DNA from: Treponema sp.
GTDB taxonomy: Bacteria; Spirochaetota; Spirochaetia; Treponematales; Treponemataceae
Assembly: GCA_017962965.1 (NCBI GenBank)
Contig: JAGCUI010000008.1
Span: 1-43,076, forward strand
Length of the DNA: 43,076 bases
Direction of reading: 5' to 3'
In this document: piece after piece, positions 8,233 to 16,532 of the stretch
How positions within the stretch are numbered: the first letter of the stretch is position 1
How the letters are laid out: every line of letters begins with the position of its first letter
The notes under the pieces: generated by a model
Seen by the model: only the letters and a program-made list of their open reading frames with translations
Databases searched by the model: none
Told to the model about the DNA's origin: nothing
Made by a program: the position numbers and the translations under genes

Positions 8233-8628
8233 ATGGATTATCTGATTATGGGAATAGCCGTTGTAGTAATTGTCTTATTACTGCGCGGAATGTATCTTTA
8301 TTATAGAAGAAAAAATGCAAAAAACAGCCGTCAGAAGAATATGCAGCCGGTAAAATGTCCTCTTTGCGGTTCGTCTTTATTTGTTGGAGAAAATCTGATT
8401 TCTAAGGTTTACAGGCCAATGAAGGTACCGGATCAGCTTATGACAATACAGGGTTGTCCTCATTGCTTTCCGCGCTGTGAACCCGGTGTAAGAAGAATCT
8501 GTCCTGTATGTCATAAGGAAGTGGGGCAGACAGAAAACCTTACCGCCCGTTTATTCAACAAAGCGGTAGGTAAAAAACATGTCCATATAATCGGATGTTC
8601 AAAGTGTCATAAGCCGCGCGCAGATTGA
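8233..8628 (+). CDS. Membrane-anchored zinc-ribbon protein, unknown function
   Basis: The 131-residue product has one N-terminal transmembrane helix (about residues 4-24) followed by a basic stretch and a cytoplasmic cysteine-rich region. CPLCGS, HCFPRC, CPVCHKEVG and CSKCHK suggest two zinc-ribbon-like knuckle pairs. The family is not recognised. The start follows a TATAAT by 6 bp, so the mRNA may be leaderless. Confidence 0.7.
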   Translation: MDYLIMGIAVVVIVLLLRGMYLYYRRKNAKNSRQKNMQPVKCPLCGSSLFVGENLISKVYRPMKVPDQLMTIQGCPHCFPRCEPGVRRICPVCHKEVGQTENLTARLFNKAVGKKHVHIIGCSKCHKPRAD

Positions 8629-8691
8629 TAATCAGCTTTCAAAAGTTATCTTGTTTTCTGATGTTTTAATCCTACGCGGGTGCAGATTGCG

Positions 8692-9969
8692 TTATTCACA
8701 CTTTACGTTTGTATCTTTTATTTTATCTGTAAGGTTGAATTTTCCTTTTTCAGAAGAACCTTCTACACTTGCTTCGTATTCACCTTTAAATCCTTCTACC
8801 TGGGCAAATCCGTTTGCATCTGTTGTTACGCTTACATTTGTTGTCCATTCGTTGTGAATAAGGTTTTTAAGCATTGTGTAAGCAGGTTTGATTGTTCCGT
8901 CTTTATGTAAAAGTCCGCTTGGTGCGTTGAGCCACATTCCATCTGTAAAATCCCATCCGGTAATTGCCTTTACCTGAGGATGTTCTTCAAAGAGAATGCG
9001 GTACATTTCTTCAATCTGATTTTTCTGTCTTTCTTCGTTTTCAGGAGTAGAACAGCCGTCTTCATAATGCCAGTCGTTCAAATCTGTGATTTCTGGAGGG
9101 ATTAAAGGTCCGGAAACAAGGGTATTTTCTGTAAAATGAATAGGAAGACCGAATTTTTCGAAGCGTGAAAGAACTTCTTCTATTTTTTCCCTTCCCCAGT
9201 ATCCCTGGTGCTGGTGGGACTGAATACCAATTGCATCAATAGGAACACCTTTGTCCAAAAGTCCTTCAATAAGGATTTCGTAGGCCGGAGAAGTGTTAAA
9301 GTCGTTGATTAAGAGTGTACAGTCCGGATTTGCTTCTTTTGCAGCTTCAAAAACGGTTTTTACAAGCTCAAAACGGTTCATTTCGCGGCAAATTCTTGTA
9401 ATTGCGTTGTCGTAGCGGTCAAAATTCGGCATGATTACTACTTCATTAATGGCATCCCACATATCAATTGTGCCTCTAAAGCCACCAACTTCGCGGTGAA
9501 TGCGTTCAATCTGCTTTTGTAAGATTGTTTTGTTGTCGTATTTTAAAAGCCAGTCTGCACAAACAGTATGCCAGCACAAAGGATGTCCTTTTGCCTTAAC
9601 ACCTCTTTCCTGCATGTATTTTGCTGCATCCATGAGCTCTTTTGTATGAGGTTTTCCTTCTTCCGGTTCAAAATTTCCCCAGTAAAAAGGCAAAGTTCCG
9701 TAATTGAATACTTCGAGCCATTTTTTAACGCGGTCTCCAAAGTAAGTCTTCATTTCTTCTTCTGTTGGAAGCTTTTCCTGAACAAAAACCTTGTCTTTTG
9801 TGTCGAATTTTGGCGGATTTAAGTATGTTACAAAGTCAAAAGCACCCCAACCAAAAAGAAATTCGTGGTTTTTAAGGTTAATATTGATTTTTTTATTTGC
9901 CAGAGGCTTTCCGCTTTTGTCTGTAAACTGGATTTTTGCAGAAGCCTTTCTTTCGTTTAATTTGTTCAT
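8692..9969 (-). CDS. Endo-1,4-beta-xylanase, glycoside hydrolase family 10, without signal peptide
   Basis: GH10 enzymes cleave the beta-1,4 xylan backbone with retention of configuration. In the 425-residue product the TIM-barrel signatures are KGHPLCWHT (about residues 127-135), WDAINEV with acid/base E176, IGIQSHQHQ, and HFTEN with nucleophile E281. A short beta-rich region precedes the barrel and another (TTNVSVTTDANGF) follows it, perhaps carbohydrate-binding. No signal peptide or lipobox is visible, so action on imported xylo-oligosaccharides in the cytoplasm is inferred. CAGGAG lies before the ATG. Confidence 0.9.
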   Translation of the reverse strand: MNKLNERKASAKIQFTDKSGKPLANKKININLKNHEFLFGWGAFDFVTYLNPPKFDTKDKVFVQEKLPTEEEMKTYFGDRVKKWLEVFNYGTLPFYWGNFEPEEGKPHTKELMDAAKYMQERGVKAKGHPLCWHTVCADWLLKYDNKTILQKQIERIHREVGGFRGTIDMWDAINEVVIMPNFDRYDNAITRICREMNRFELVKTVFEAAKEANPDCTLLINDFNTSPAYEILIEGLLDKGVPIDAIGIQSHQHQGYWGREKIEEVLSRFEKFGLPIHFTENTLVSGPLIPPEITDLNDWHYEDGCSTPENEERQKNQIEEMYRILFEEHPQVKAITGWDFTDGMWLNAPSGLLHKDGTIKPAYTMLKNLIHNEWTTNVSVTTDANGFAQVEGFKGEYEASVEGSSEKGKFNLTDKIKDTNVKCE

Positions 9970-10088
9970 TAATATCTCCTGTGAATTAAAGGTATTTTAT
10001 ATCTTGTATTATATGTTTTAACGTGTAAGAAAAGTTGAATAAAACTCTATGATAATGTTATAGTAAAAATGAAAGGAAAAATGCCTGG

Positions 10089-10574
10089 ATGCGGGAAATT
10101 AACGTAAATTATGATGTAATTAAAAGGCTCATACAGGAAAAAATCACAATTTCGGCTATGGAATCGTGTACCGGCGGATTTTTTGCCTCTGTTATTACTG
10201 ATTGCAGCGGTGCTTCTGATATTTTTCCGGGAAGTTTTGTAACATACAGCAACGCTTCTAAAGAAAAGACTGGTGTTTCTTGCCATATAATAGAAAAATA
10301 TGGCGTTTATTCCCTTGAGACGGCCCAGGAAATGGCAAAAGCCTCTTCGGAATATTATAAAACCATGATTGGAGTTGGAATTACCGGTTCTTTGGGAAGA
10401 AAAGATCCAAATAACAGCGACAGTGTTTCGGGCCAGGTTTTTTATGCCGTAAAATACAACGAAAAGCTTATTTCACAAAAAATCGAGCTTGATTCAGCCT
10501 TACAAGACAGAAATTCCATGAAAAAATACGTTGTAAACAAGGTTTTAGACTCAATTTTACAAATTCTTTCATAA
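10089..10574 (+). CDS. CinA C-terminal-domain protein (nicotinamide-nucleotide amidase type)
   Basis: The 161-residue product matches the stand-alone CinA C-terminal (PncC) domain, which deamidates nicotinamide mononucleotide in pyridine-nucleotide salvage. Diagnostic blocks are the N-terminal ISAMESCTGGFFAS, SFVTYSNASKEKTGV, and GVGITGSLG with the expected spacing. There is no N-terminal MoaB-like domain, as in PncC. A weak AAAGGA lies about 13 bp upstream. The 3' end forms one arm of a bidirectional terminator with the small gene opposite. Confidence 0.88.
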   Translation: MREINVNYDVIKRLIQEKITISAMESCTGGFFASVITDCSGASDIFPGSFVTYSNASKEKTGVSCHIIEKYGVYSLETAQEMAKASSEYYKTMIGVGITGSLGRKDPNNSDSVSGQVFYAVKYNEKLISQKIELDSALQDRNSMKKYVVNKVLDSILQILS

Positions 10575-10590
10575 AATTGAGTATTTTATT
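10549..10590. terminator. Bidirectional terminator overlapping the cinA-like stop
   Basis: ACTCAATTTTA (10549-10559) and TAAAATTGAGT (10572-10582) form a perfect 11-bp inverted repeat with a 12-nt loop, followed by ATTTTATT. It lies between convergent genes. The stem is AT-rich, so efficiency is uncertain. Confidence 0.55.
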
Positions 10591-10747
10591 CGGTTTTCTG
10601 GGGTTTAGAACAGTTTTTTGCCATAGGACACATGGTGCACGAGGCTCCGCAGTTTGATTTCCCCCTTTTTTTATCTTTTACCAGCTTAAAAATCACTAAA
10701 ATCACAAGAATTCCTAAAATTGTGCCTGTAACAATCGTTCCTGCCAT
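10586..10747 (-). CDS. FeoB-associated Cys-rich membrane protein
   Basis: This small gene encodes 53 residues: one transmembrane helix (about residues 4-22), a basic turn KDKKRGK, and a cysteine cluster CGASCTMCPMAKNC. The layout matches the FeoB-associated Cys-rich membrane family, usually found near ferrous-iron transporters. No feoA or feoB is in this window. AGAGG sits 6-7 bp before the ATG, supporting translation. A role in iron uptake is a family-based inference. Confidence 0.8.
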   Translation of the reverse strand: MAGTIVTGTILGILVILVIFKLVKDKKRGKSNCGASCTMCPMAKNCSKPQKTE

Positions 10748-10818
10748 AAGAAACCTCTTAGAAAAATATAGTAGATTTTTTGATGAATTTAAACCGGAAT
10801 GGTGTTAAAATATTTTTT

Positions 10819-12516
10819 ATGAAATGGTACTACATAATTCTGTTTGCTTTATCCATATTATTTGCGTTGATTTACGTAAGTGTATATAGAAAACGTTTCA
10901 ATGTTTTTATTACCCTTATTTTTTCATTCGTACCTATAGCTAATTTAGGTTATCTTTTAATAAATCAGTCTGTAAACATCCAGGAAGCAAGAATCGGTAT
11001 AATTTTGACTTATATCGGCGGTTGTTATTTAAATTTATTCACTGTTTATACAGTTTTTGAGCTTTCTGCCATAAAAATAAAGAAATTTATAAGAATTTTG
11101 CTTTTTTTATTATCAACAGGCCTCCTTCTTTCGGTTTACACAATAGGAAAATCACCATATTTTTATAAATCACTTTCGGGCCAGATTATAGACGGCAATT
11201 TTATTCTTACAAAGGAATACGGACCTTTTCATACGGTTTATTATATGCTTCTTATTTGCTATCTTCTTATCTGCGTTGGTGTAAATATCTACAGTATGAA
11301 GAACAGGGTAAAGGTTTCGCATAAAATCATTAAGCTCTTTTTGATTATCGAAATTTGTCTTGTATGGTTCTTCTTTGGAAAACAGATTTTCAATTTTAAA
11401 GTTGATTTAATTCCTATGGGATATGTCGTAAGCCTCTTCCTTTTGTTCTTTGTAATCCGAAGAATTTCTTTGTGCGATGTAAGCGGAACTGTAATTGATG
11501 CCCTTGCAATGAACGGTGAAACAGGCTTTGTATCCTTTAACTGCGACTTTGAATATCTTGGAAGTAATCATATTGCACGAAAGATTTTCCCTGAGTTGAA
11601 ACAGCTTCAGATTGATAAATCCGCCACAGACAACCCTGCAATCGATAAGGAAATCATTTCTAAAATCAGGCTTTTTATAAATGACGAAAGTAAAAACAGC
11701 TTTTTTGAAAAATATACGGATAAAATTTATCAGATTGATATCAGAAGCATGTATGATAAAAAAAGAAAAACAGGCTACATTCTCTACATTCAGGATGATA
11801 CAAAAGACCAGAAATATATTTCGCTTTTAAATAAATTCAACGACAAGCTTAAGGAAGAGGTTGCAAATAAGACTGAACACATTGTAAAAATGCACGATAA
11901 CCTTATTCTTGGAATGGCAACCATGGTAGAAAGCCGCGACAACTCTACAGGCGGTCACATTAGAAGAACAAGCGAAGTTGTAAGTATTCTGGTGGAAGAA
12001 ATAAACAATGATAACAGTCCGGACGCTCTTAAGCTTAGTGCGGAATTCTGTCATAATCTTATAAAGGCTGCTCCTATGCACGATCTTGGAAAAATCTCCG
12101 TAGATGATGCAATATTAAGAAAGCCTGGAAAATTTACGGACGAAGAATTTGCAAAAATGAAAACTCATGCAGAAGAAGGTGCAAAAATCGTTCATGAAAT
12201 TCTTAAAGAAACAGATGATTTTGAGTTCCACCTTCTTGCAGAAAACGTAGCTCATTATCATCATGAACGCTGGGACGGCTCGGGATATCCAAAAGGATTA
12301 AAGGGAGAAGAAATTCCTCTTGAAGCAAGAATTATGGCTGTGGCAGATGTTTACGACGCTCTTGTAAGTAAGAGAGTTTATAAAGAAGCCATGAGTTTTG
12401 AAAAGGCAAACTCAATCATGATGGAAAGCTTTGGAAAACATTTTGATAAACAGCTTGAAAAATATTATGTAAAAGCTCGTCCTCGTCTGGAAGCATATTA
12501 TTCAAACGAGGAATAA
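10819..12516 (+). CDS. 7TM-PAS-like HD-GYP cyclic-di-GMP phosphodiesterase
   Basis: The protein (565 residues from the ATG at 10819) has about seven transmembrane helices in its first 220 residues, of the histidine-kinase-N-terminal type, a PAS-like region, a short coiled coil and a C-terminal HD-GYP domain. All signature residues are present: HDLGK (H421, D422), HHERWDGSGYP (about 481-491) and the helix with DVYDAL. HD-GYP domains hydrolyse cyclic di-GMP. The start is uncertain: in-frame TTG/ATG codons at 10780/10783 would add residues, and none has a good ribosome-binding site. A TAAAAT box lies 7 bp before 10819. Confidence 0.9.
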   Translation: MKWYYIILFALSILFALIYVSVYRKRFNVFITLIFSFVPIANLGYLLINQSVNIQEARIGIILTYIGGCYLNLFTVYTVFELSAIKIKKFIRILLFLLSTGLLLSVYTIGKSPYFYKSLSGQIIDGNFILTKEYGPFHTVYYMLLICYLLICVGVNIYSMKNRVKVSHKIIKLFLIIEICLVWFFFGKQIFNFKVDLIPMGYVVSLFLLFFVIRRISLCDVSGTVIDALAMNGETGFVSFNCDFEYLGSNHIARKIFPELKQLQIDKSATDNPAIDKEIISKIRLFINDESKNSFFEKYTDKIYQIDIRSMYDKKRKTGYILYIQDDTKDQKYISLLNKFNDKLKEEVANKTEHIVKMHDNLILGMATMVESRDNSTGGHIRRTSEVVSILVEEINNDNSPDALKLSAEFCHNLIKAAPMHDLGKISVDDAILRKPGKFTDEEFAKMKTHAEEGAKIVHEILKETDDFEFHLLAENVAHYHHERWDGSGYPKGLKGEEIPLEARIMAVADVYDALVSKRVYKEAMSFEKANSIMMESFGKHFDKQLEKYYVKARPRLEAYYSNEE

Positions 12517-12517
12517 T

Positions 12518-13210
12518 TTATTCAGCTGCTTTTTCTGTCTCAGGTTTTGGAGAAAGAATCTTTTTAAGAGGTTTTCCAACAAGAGAAATAACCGGGCCCA
12601 AAAGTAAAGACATTGCAATTGAACCGGTAATAGAACCCTGTATTCCTCCGCTTAAAACACCTGCAATACATCCAAGACCCACTGCAGATAAATCAAAAAG
12701 AATTCTTATTACAAAAAATGGAACTTTAGTTGTCCAGCCGCTAATAATACTTGGGATAGCATCATAAGGGGCAACTCCCATCTGAGCATTCATATATATA
12801 GAAGCAACTATAACAAATAAAATAAGTGTGATAATAAAAATCAAAAGGCGGATTGGAAATTCAGAGTCGATTATAAACTGTGCAAAACCAATGTGCTTCC
12901 AGATAATATGGCATAAATCAATTACATAACCGATTAAAAACATATTTGCTAAAGTTCCAAAACCAATCATCTGAGGTCCAAAGGCAAAAGTAAAGATGAA
13001 CATAATTCCGTAAACAAAAACCTGTGTATTTCCAAGGCCCCAGTTTAATGCATGAGACACATTCAGGTTAAGAAAGCTTGCAGGGTCTGTTCCCCATCCA
13101 ACTAAAATCAAAATGGAAACAAAAACACCCATTAAAACCACTGAAGGAAGCATAAAAGCCAGTTTTCTTCCAAAATTCGGGACAATAAATTGCTTAAAAC
13201 TAAATTTCAT
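12518..13210 (-). CDS. YczE/YitT-like integral membrane protein
   Basis: The 230-residue product is strongly hydrophobic with about five or six membrane helices. Motifs such as VGWGTDPASF, GFGTLANMFLIGYVIDL and GVAPYDAIPSII resemble the YczE/YyaS/YitT group of uncharacterised membrane proteins. The ATG at 13210 (MKFSFKQF) was chosen, since upstream residues in the open frame (from 13258) look non-coding. Its stop is one base from the convergent HD-GYP stop, with no visible terminator between. Function is unknown. Confidence 0.75.
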   Translation of the reverse strand: MKFSFKQFIVPNFGRKLAFMLPSVVLMGVFVSILILVGWGTDPASFLNLNVSHALNWGLGNTQVFVYGIMFIFTFAFGPQMIGFGTLANMFLIGYVIDLCHIIWKHIGFAQFIIDSEFPIRLLIFIITLILFVIVASIYMNAQMGVAPYDAIPSIISGWTTKVPFFVIRILFDLSAVGLGCIAGVLSGGIQGSITGSIAMSLLLGPVISLVGKPLKKILSPKPETEKAAE

Positions 13211-13307
13211 AAAGGTACCGTAAAATCCTATTAGTGGAGTATAGTAATAAAAGAACAAAATGTTAATAATTCTATTGAAAAAAAAGAATTAATTGTAGAG
13301 GGGGAAA

Positions 13308-14192
13308 TTAATCAAAGAGTCCCGGCTGTTCGGGCAAGGCTTCCGGGAATTCTTCTATCCATTTAAAGATGGAGGATGTACCAAGTTTGATGTTGTTTTT
13401 GTGGCATAGTTCTGCAAGGTAAATCATAAGGCTTTTGTGGTGTGAACTTGTTGCCATGTATCTGTAGCCGTAAGTTTTTATGTAGCGCTCTTTTAAAGAA
13501 GGTTTAACAGGTTCGGCCGGAAAGTTTTTATCAAGGGCTGCATAAAAGTATTCCCTGTTTCCTTCGCGTAAGGTGAGTCCTATTCCAAAGCAAAGAATTG
13601 CATGAACGCCTGCATGAATACAGTAATCAACAATTCCTTCGACATTTTCTTTTGTGTCGTTTATAAAAGGTAAAAGCGGACTGAACCACACGACTGTTGG
13701 AATTCCCGCATCGCGGCAGGCAGACAGAACTTCAAAGCGTCGGCTTGTGGGGCACACACCCGGTTCTATTTTACGGCAAAGCTCGTCGTTTGCAGTGGTG
13801 AGCGTCATCTGAACAACGGCCTTTGTCTTATTGTTTATGCGGGTCAGAATGTCCAGGTCTCGCAGCACAAGATCAGATTTTGTAATAAGGGTTGCCCCAA
13901 AATTATAGCGTTCAATTATTTCAAGACAGCGGCGCATGAGCCCAAGCTCTTTTTCAATCGGGATGTAAGGATCACCCATGCTGCCTGTTCCGATCATGCA
14001 GCGTTTGCGTTTTTTCTGCAGGGCCTGTTCAAGGAGCTCGGGCGCATTCTGCTTTACTTCGATATCTTCAAAGTCATGCGTAAACTGATAGCACTTACTC
14101 CGCGAATCGCAGTATATACACCCGTGCATACATCCGCGATAGATGTTCATACTGCGAGGCGTAAGAATTGTTTTTGCGTTCACAAAGTGCAT
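13308..14192 (-). CDS. SPL-family (spore photoproduct lyase-like) radical SAM protein
   Basis: The 294-residue product starts with a radical SAM cluster motif CMHGCIYC (C21, C25, C28) following NIYRG, then GTGSMGDPYIPIE, LITKSDLVLRD and VQMTLTT, as in SplB-like proteins of non-sporulating bacteria. The family uses S-adenosylmethionine and a [4Fe-4S] cluster. The substrate here is unknown. AGGAG precedes the ATG. It lies 14 bp after the DUF3781/SAP fusion on the same strand and probably shares its transcript. Confidence 0.88.
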   Translation of the reverse strand: MHFVNAKTILTPRSMNIYRGCMHGCIYCDSRSKCYQFTHDFEDIEVKQNAPELLEQALQKKRKRCMIGTGSMGDPYIPIEKELGLMRRCLEIIERYNFGATLITKSDLVLRDLDILTRINNKTKAVVQMTLTTANDELCRKIEPGVCPTSRRFEVLSACRDAGIPTVVWFSPLLPFINDTKENVEGIVDYCIHAGVHAILCFGIGLTLREGNREYFYAALDKNFPAEPVKPSLKERYIKTYGYRYMATSSHHKSLMIYLAELCHKNNIKLGTSSIFKWIEEFPEALPEQPGLFD

Positions 14193-14206
14193 GGTAAAAT
14201 CTCCTG

Positions 14207-15268
14207 TTATTGCGGCGCACCCGTCATTGCAAGGTGCATTGCGCAGCTCCCGTCATTGCGAGGAGCGTCAGCGACGTGGCAATCCATTCTTTTGTGTGGA
14301 TTGCCACGCTTCGCTCGCAATGACGATAACAGTTCTGATGTGTAAACTTTTTCTCTTGTCGATTCACGAACTTGCTTCCATAGGGCTGCCGCAGTTTTTA
14401 GTTTGTCCGGTATGTTTGCTGTTGCAGGATCAGCGCAAAAGTCGTGTACAAATTTGTTCCACTGAAGGGAAACCTTGTCGTATTTTGCATAAGATTTTTT
14501 GCCGTAGTAAATAGCCAGCAAATCACCGAGTGTAAAATTTGTATCATGAGTCTCTTTGACTTTTCTGGCTGTTGCTACCATGTCTACGTTGAACTTAAAA
14601 TTTGTGATTCCAGTTTGTTCTGCAAAAAACTCACGAAAACGCGGGCCAAAAGTAAAGCCGCATTCTATCAAACCAGTTTTCAAAGTGAGCGGTATTGGTG
14701 TTTTTTTGGCAGCCACTTTTTTCTGCGGGATTTTTGGTTTAATTATATTTCCCTTAAAAAACTGTTCGATATTGTAATTCAATTCAGCTTTCATTCCGCT
14801 TGCGTCAATTCCATGAGACTTACAGATTTGCTGCAGCTCTTCGCGATACCAGTAATATTTTGAAAATTCTTTGTAGGATTTTATGTCATCAAAGGCGGGG
14901 CGTTTATCGTCATTGCGAGCAAAGTGCGGCAATCCATAATGAACATCGTAGATTGCCACGGGACTACGTCCCTCGCAATGACGGTCGCTTGTCTTTCTAT
15001 TACGAGGGTTTTGCTCGTAATGGCGATGCGCAGTAATAATAGTATAACTATAAGCATTTACTGTTATAATCATTCCATCAATTTTGCAATACCAGTTCTT
15101 GCCCTGGCGGGTTATCTGGCAAGCATCCCGCAAAATTGCTTTCCTACAAAACTCCACAACATCACCCGCATCTTCCGTAAGTCCAAGATTTTTCATTATG
15201 CGCTGTACTCCCATGGGAGTAGAGTGGAGAAGAGAGAGATTTTTCAGTAATTCGTTTTCGCTTTTCAT
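14207..15268 (-). CDS. DUF3781-SAP-domain fusion protein built through palindromic repeats
   Basis: The 353-residue frame holds two normally separate proteins. Residues 1 to about 80 match DUF3781 (NLSLLHSTPMGVQRIMKNLG, ITRQGKNWYCKIDG, NAYSYTIITAH). Residues from about 130 match SAP-domain proteins (FDDIKSYKEFSKYYWYREEL, then CGFTFGPRFREFF, ending near WKQVREST). The linker (NPRNRKTSDRHCEGR... FARNDDK) and the last 38 or so residues (SLRAKRGNPHKRMDCHVAD...) are translated palindromic repeat DNA. The ATG at 15268 lies 6 bp after TATAAT and lacks a ribosome-binding site. Repeat insertion that joined two reading frames is inferred. Function is unknown. Confidence 0.75.
   Translation of the reverse strand: MKSENELLKNLSLLHSTPMGVQRIMKNLGLTEDAGDVVEFCRKAILRDACQITRQGKNWYCKIDGMIITVNAYSYTIITAHRHYEQNPRNRKTSDRHCEGRSPVAIYDVHYGLPHFARNDDKRPAFDDIKSYKEFSKYYWYREELQQICKSHGIDASGMKAELNYNIEQFFKGNIIKPKIPQKKVAAKKTPIPLTLKTGLIECGFTFGPRFREFFAEQTGITNFKFNVDMVATARKVKETHDTNFTLGDLLAIYYGKKSYAKYDKVSLQWNKFVHDFCADPATANIPDKLKTAAALWKQVRESTREKVYTSELLSSLRAKRGNPHKRMDCHVADAPRNDGSCAMHLAMTGAPQ
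14222..14325. repeat. Palindromic repeat element A (plus a half copy)
   Basis: CGTCATTGCGAG at 14251 is mirrored by CTCGCAATGACG ending at 14325. Inner arms GTGGCAATCCA and TGGATTGCCAC flank a short loop. A degenerate half copy (CGTCATTGCAAGG) starts at 14222. It belongs to a widespread class of short GC-richer palindromes. Here it encodes the tail of the DUF3781/SAP fusion. Confidence 0.85.
14908..14983. repeat. Palindromic repeat element B
   Basis: CGTCATTGCGAGC at 14908 is mirrored by CTCGCAATGACG ending at 14983, with GGCAATC and GATTGCC as inner arms. Its ends are the same as those of element A but the interior differs. It lies inside the DUF3781/SAP reading frame and supplies most of the linker (RHCEGRSPVAIYDV...). 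Confidence 0.85.
14999..15021. repeat. Miniature degenerate palindrome next to element B
   Basis: ATTACGAG (14999-15006) and CTCGTAAT (15014-15021) look like a shrunken, G-to-A diverged copy of the repeat ends seen in elements A and B. It encodes the NPRNRK part of the linker. Confidence 0.55.
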
Positions 15269-15274
15269 GCTTTT

Positions 15275-15280
15275 ATTATA
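15275..15280 (-). promoter_or_regulatory. -10 box 6 bp before the DUF3781/SAP start codon
   Basis: A perfect TATAAT on the minus strand ends 6 bp before the ATG at 15268. The -35 position falls inside the palindrome at 15288-15311, so the promoter is probably controlled there. Confidence 0.55.
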
Positions 15281-15287
15281 CACTTTA

Positions 15288-15311
15288 AATATGACAACTA
15301 AATGTCATATT
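15288..15311. promoter_or_regulatory. Inverted repeat, candidate operator for the WYL regulator
   Basis: AATATGACA-N6-TGTCATATT is a perfect 9-bp inverted repeat placed over the -35 region of the DUF3781/SAP promoter and just after the WYL-regulator gene. Position suggests control by that regulator (inference). Confidence 0.6.
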
Positions 15312-15334
15312 TTGTTTGCTATAAGAAATCTCGC

Positions 15335-16270
15335 TCATTTATATAACTTCAAAATTTCTGCAGCTTTTTTCTGAACTTTCTGTGCAATGTTTTTTGGAGA
15401 CAGGATTTTTATATCTGCTTCAAAGCCCATAAGCATTCCGATAAGCCAGTCTGTATCCGGAGCAGAAAAGGTTGCAGTGATTGAATTGTCTTTATTCTGT
15501 TTGATCTGCGAGCAAATAAACGTATCAAAAAGATATGCAATTTTTGAAGGACGAATCTTTGCTTTTATTTGAACAACTGGTAGTTCTTGTTCTTTTAACT
15601 GAACCTCGTTTTTTGAGAAAGTTGTAGTTTCAGATTTTGTGACATTCGCATCTCGTCCTGTCATATTAAAATTCTGCATTCTGGTAAGTTTAAAGAATCG
15701 TTCTGCCTTTCTGCTTGTGCACCATCCCTGTAAATACCAGGCTTGCCCTTTATAAATTAATTTCCATGGATGAACGGTTCTTCTTTCAATTCTTCCATCT
15801 CCGGAATGATAATCAAAAATAACCTGTTTTTTTTGCAGGATTGCTTCTCGAAGCATCCCGAACATCTGCCGAACATTACTGCCTTCAGGACTCCAGGGAG
15901 CAAAATCAACTTCAAGCCAGTCTGTGTTTTGGGGTGTTAATCCAGAAATCTTTTCAACTGCTTTAATATTTGCATTTATAACAGAAGCAGGATTCCCACT
16001 CAAACTATTTAAAGCCTTCACACTCGAAACAATCGCAAGCCGCTCTTCTTCCGAAAGAACCTTTGTATCAAGAGCATACTGTTCAGAAATTGCAATGCCG
16101 CCGTTTCGTCCTTTTTGAGAATAAACAGGAACTCCGGAAACAGAAAGCGCATCTACCCAGCGGTAAATTGTACGCGTAGAAACCCCAAAGCGCGCGGCCA
16201 TTTCTTTTGCGGTAACTTGTTTTTTGTCTATTAATACGTAAACAAATTCGAACAGTTGATCTATCTGCAT
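15335..16270 (-). CDS. YafY-type HTH/WYL-domain transcriptional regulator
   Basis: The 311-residue product has an N-terminal winged HTH of the HTH_11 type (KKQVTAKEMAARFGVSTRTI, about residues 16-35), the linker SVSGVPVYSQKGRNGG, and a WYL domain (about residues 140-215) with VIFDYHSGDGRIERRTVHPW and YLQGWCTSRKAERFF, plus the WCX-type C-terminus. WYL domains bind ligands, often nucleic acid or nucleotide. The ATG at 16270 lies 6 bp after an extended -10 (TGCTATAAT) with no ribosome-binding site. The gene heads a minus-strand run with the DUF3781/SAP fusion and the radical SAM gene. Confidence 0.9.
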   Translation of the reverse strand: MQIDQLFEFVYVLIDKKQVTAKEMAARFGVSTRTIYRWVDALSVSGVPVYSQKGRNGGIAISEQYALDTKVLSEEERLAIVSSVKALNSLSGNPASVINANIKAVEKISGLTPQNTDWLEVDFAPWSPEGSNVRQMFGMLREAILQKKQVIFDYHSGDGRIERRTVHPWKLIYKGQAWYLQGWCTSRKAERFFKLTRMQNFNMTGRDANVTKSETTTFSKNEVQLKEQELPVVQIKAKIRPSKIAYLFDTFICSQIKQNKDNSITATFSAPDTDWLIGMLMGFEADIKILSPKNIAQKVQKKAAEILKLYK

Positions 16271-16276
16271 GTGTTA

Positions 16277-16285
16277 ATTATAGCA
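16277..16285 (-). promoter_or_regulatory. Extended -10 promoter 6 bp before the WYL-regulator ATG
   Basis: TGCTATAAT on the minus strand is a perfect extended -10 element, ending 6 bp before the ATG at 16270. No convincing -35 is seen, which is usual for extended -10 promoters. Confidence 0.55.
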
Positions 16286-16334
16286 TGAAAACAAGAACAA
16301 AATTTGCTGTGGGAGAATAATTTAATGAATATTT

Positions 16335-16487
16335 TCAGAAGAATGTGTGTATCGTGCTGCTTTTAATATTTGAAGTTATTTCAATAATGTTTCCTGACTC
16401 GGTGTTAATAACACTGATTCCGCGAAGAGTTTCTTTTGCCCAATGATACAAATCTCTTTTTAATTGATGTAATTCTTCATTATCCAT
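16335..16487 (-). CDS. Small protein resembling an LPD3-type domain
   Basis: The 50-residue product (MDNEELHQLKRDLYHWAKET, then GISVINTESGNIIEITSNIK) resembles the W-A-x-x-x-L-x-G...N...GxxIxIT pattern of LPD3-like domains found in large phage or mobile-element polyproteins. It may be a remnant or a free-standing small protein. A good promoter (TTGACA, 17 bp, TATCAT) lies just upstream, which argues for expression. It is divergent from the adjacent toxin-antitoxin pair. Function is unknown. Confidence 0.5.
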   Translation of the reverse strand: MDNEELHQLKRDLYHWAKETLRGISVINTESGNIIEITSNIKSSTIHTFF

Positions 16488-16497
16488 TCTTTTACAC

Positions 16498-16526
16498 ATG
16501 ATACGTTTGTTTACTATAATTGTCAA
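16498..16526 (-). promoter_or_regulatory. Promoter of the small LPD3-like gene, back-to-back with the TA promoter
   Basis: On the minus strand a perfect TTGACA (16521-16526), 17-bp spacer and TATCAT (16498-16503) lie 10 bp before the ATG at 16487. Its -35 is six bases from the -35 of the divergent XRE/PIN promoter. Confidence 0.6.
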
Positions 16527-16532
16527 TCTTTG

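Noticed and set aside
14143..14514. Plus-strand proteins across the palindromic repeats
   Set aside because: Translated repeat sequence (RHCEERQ-type peptides) opens several frames on both strands; only the minus-strand frame has recognisable protein domains.
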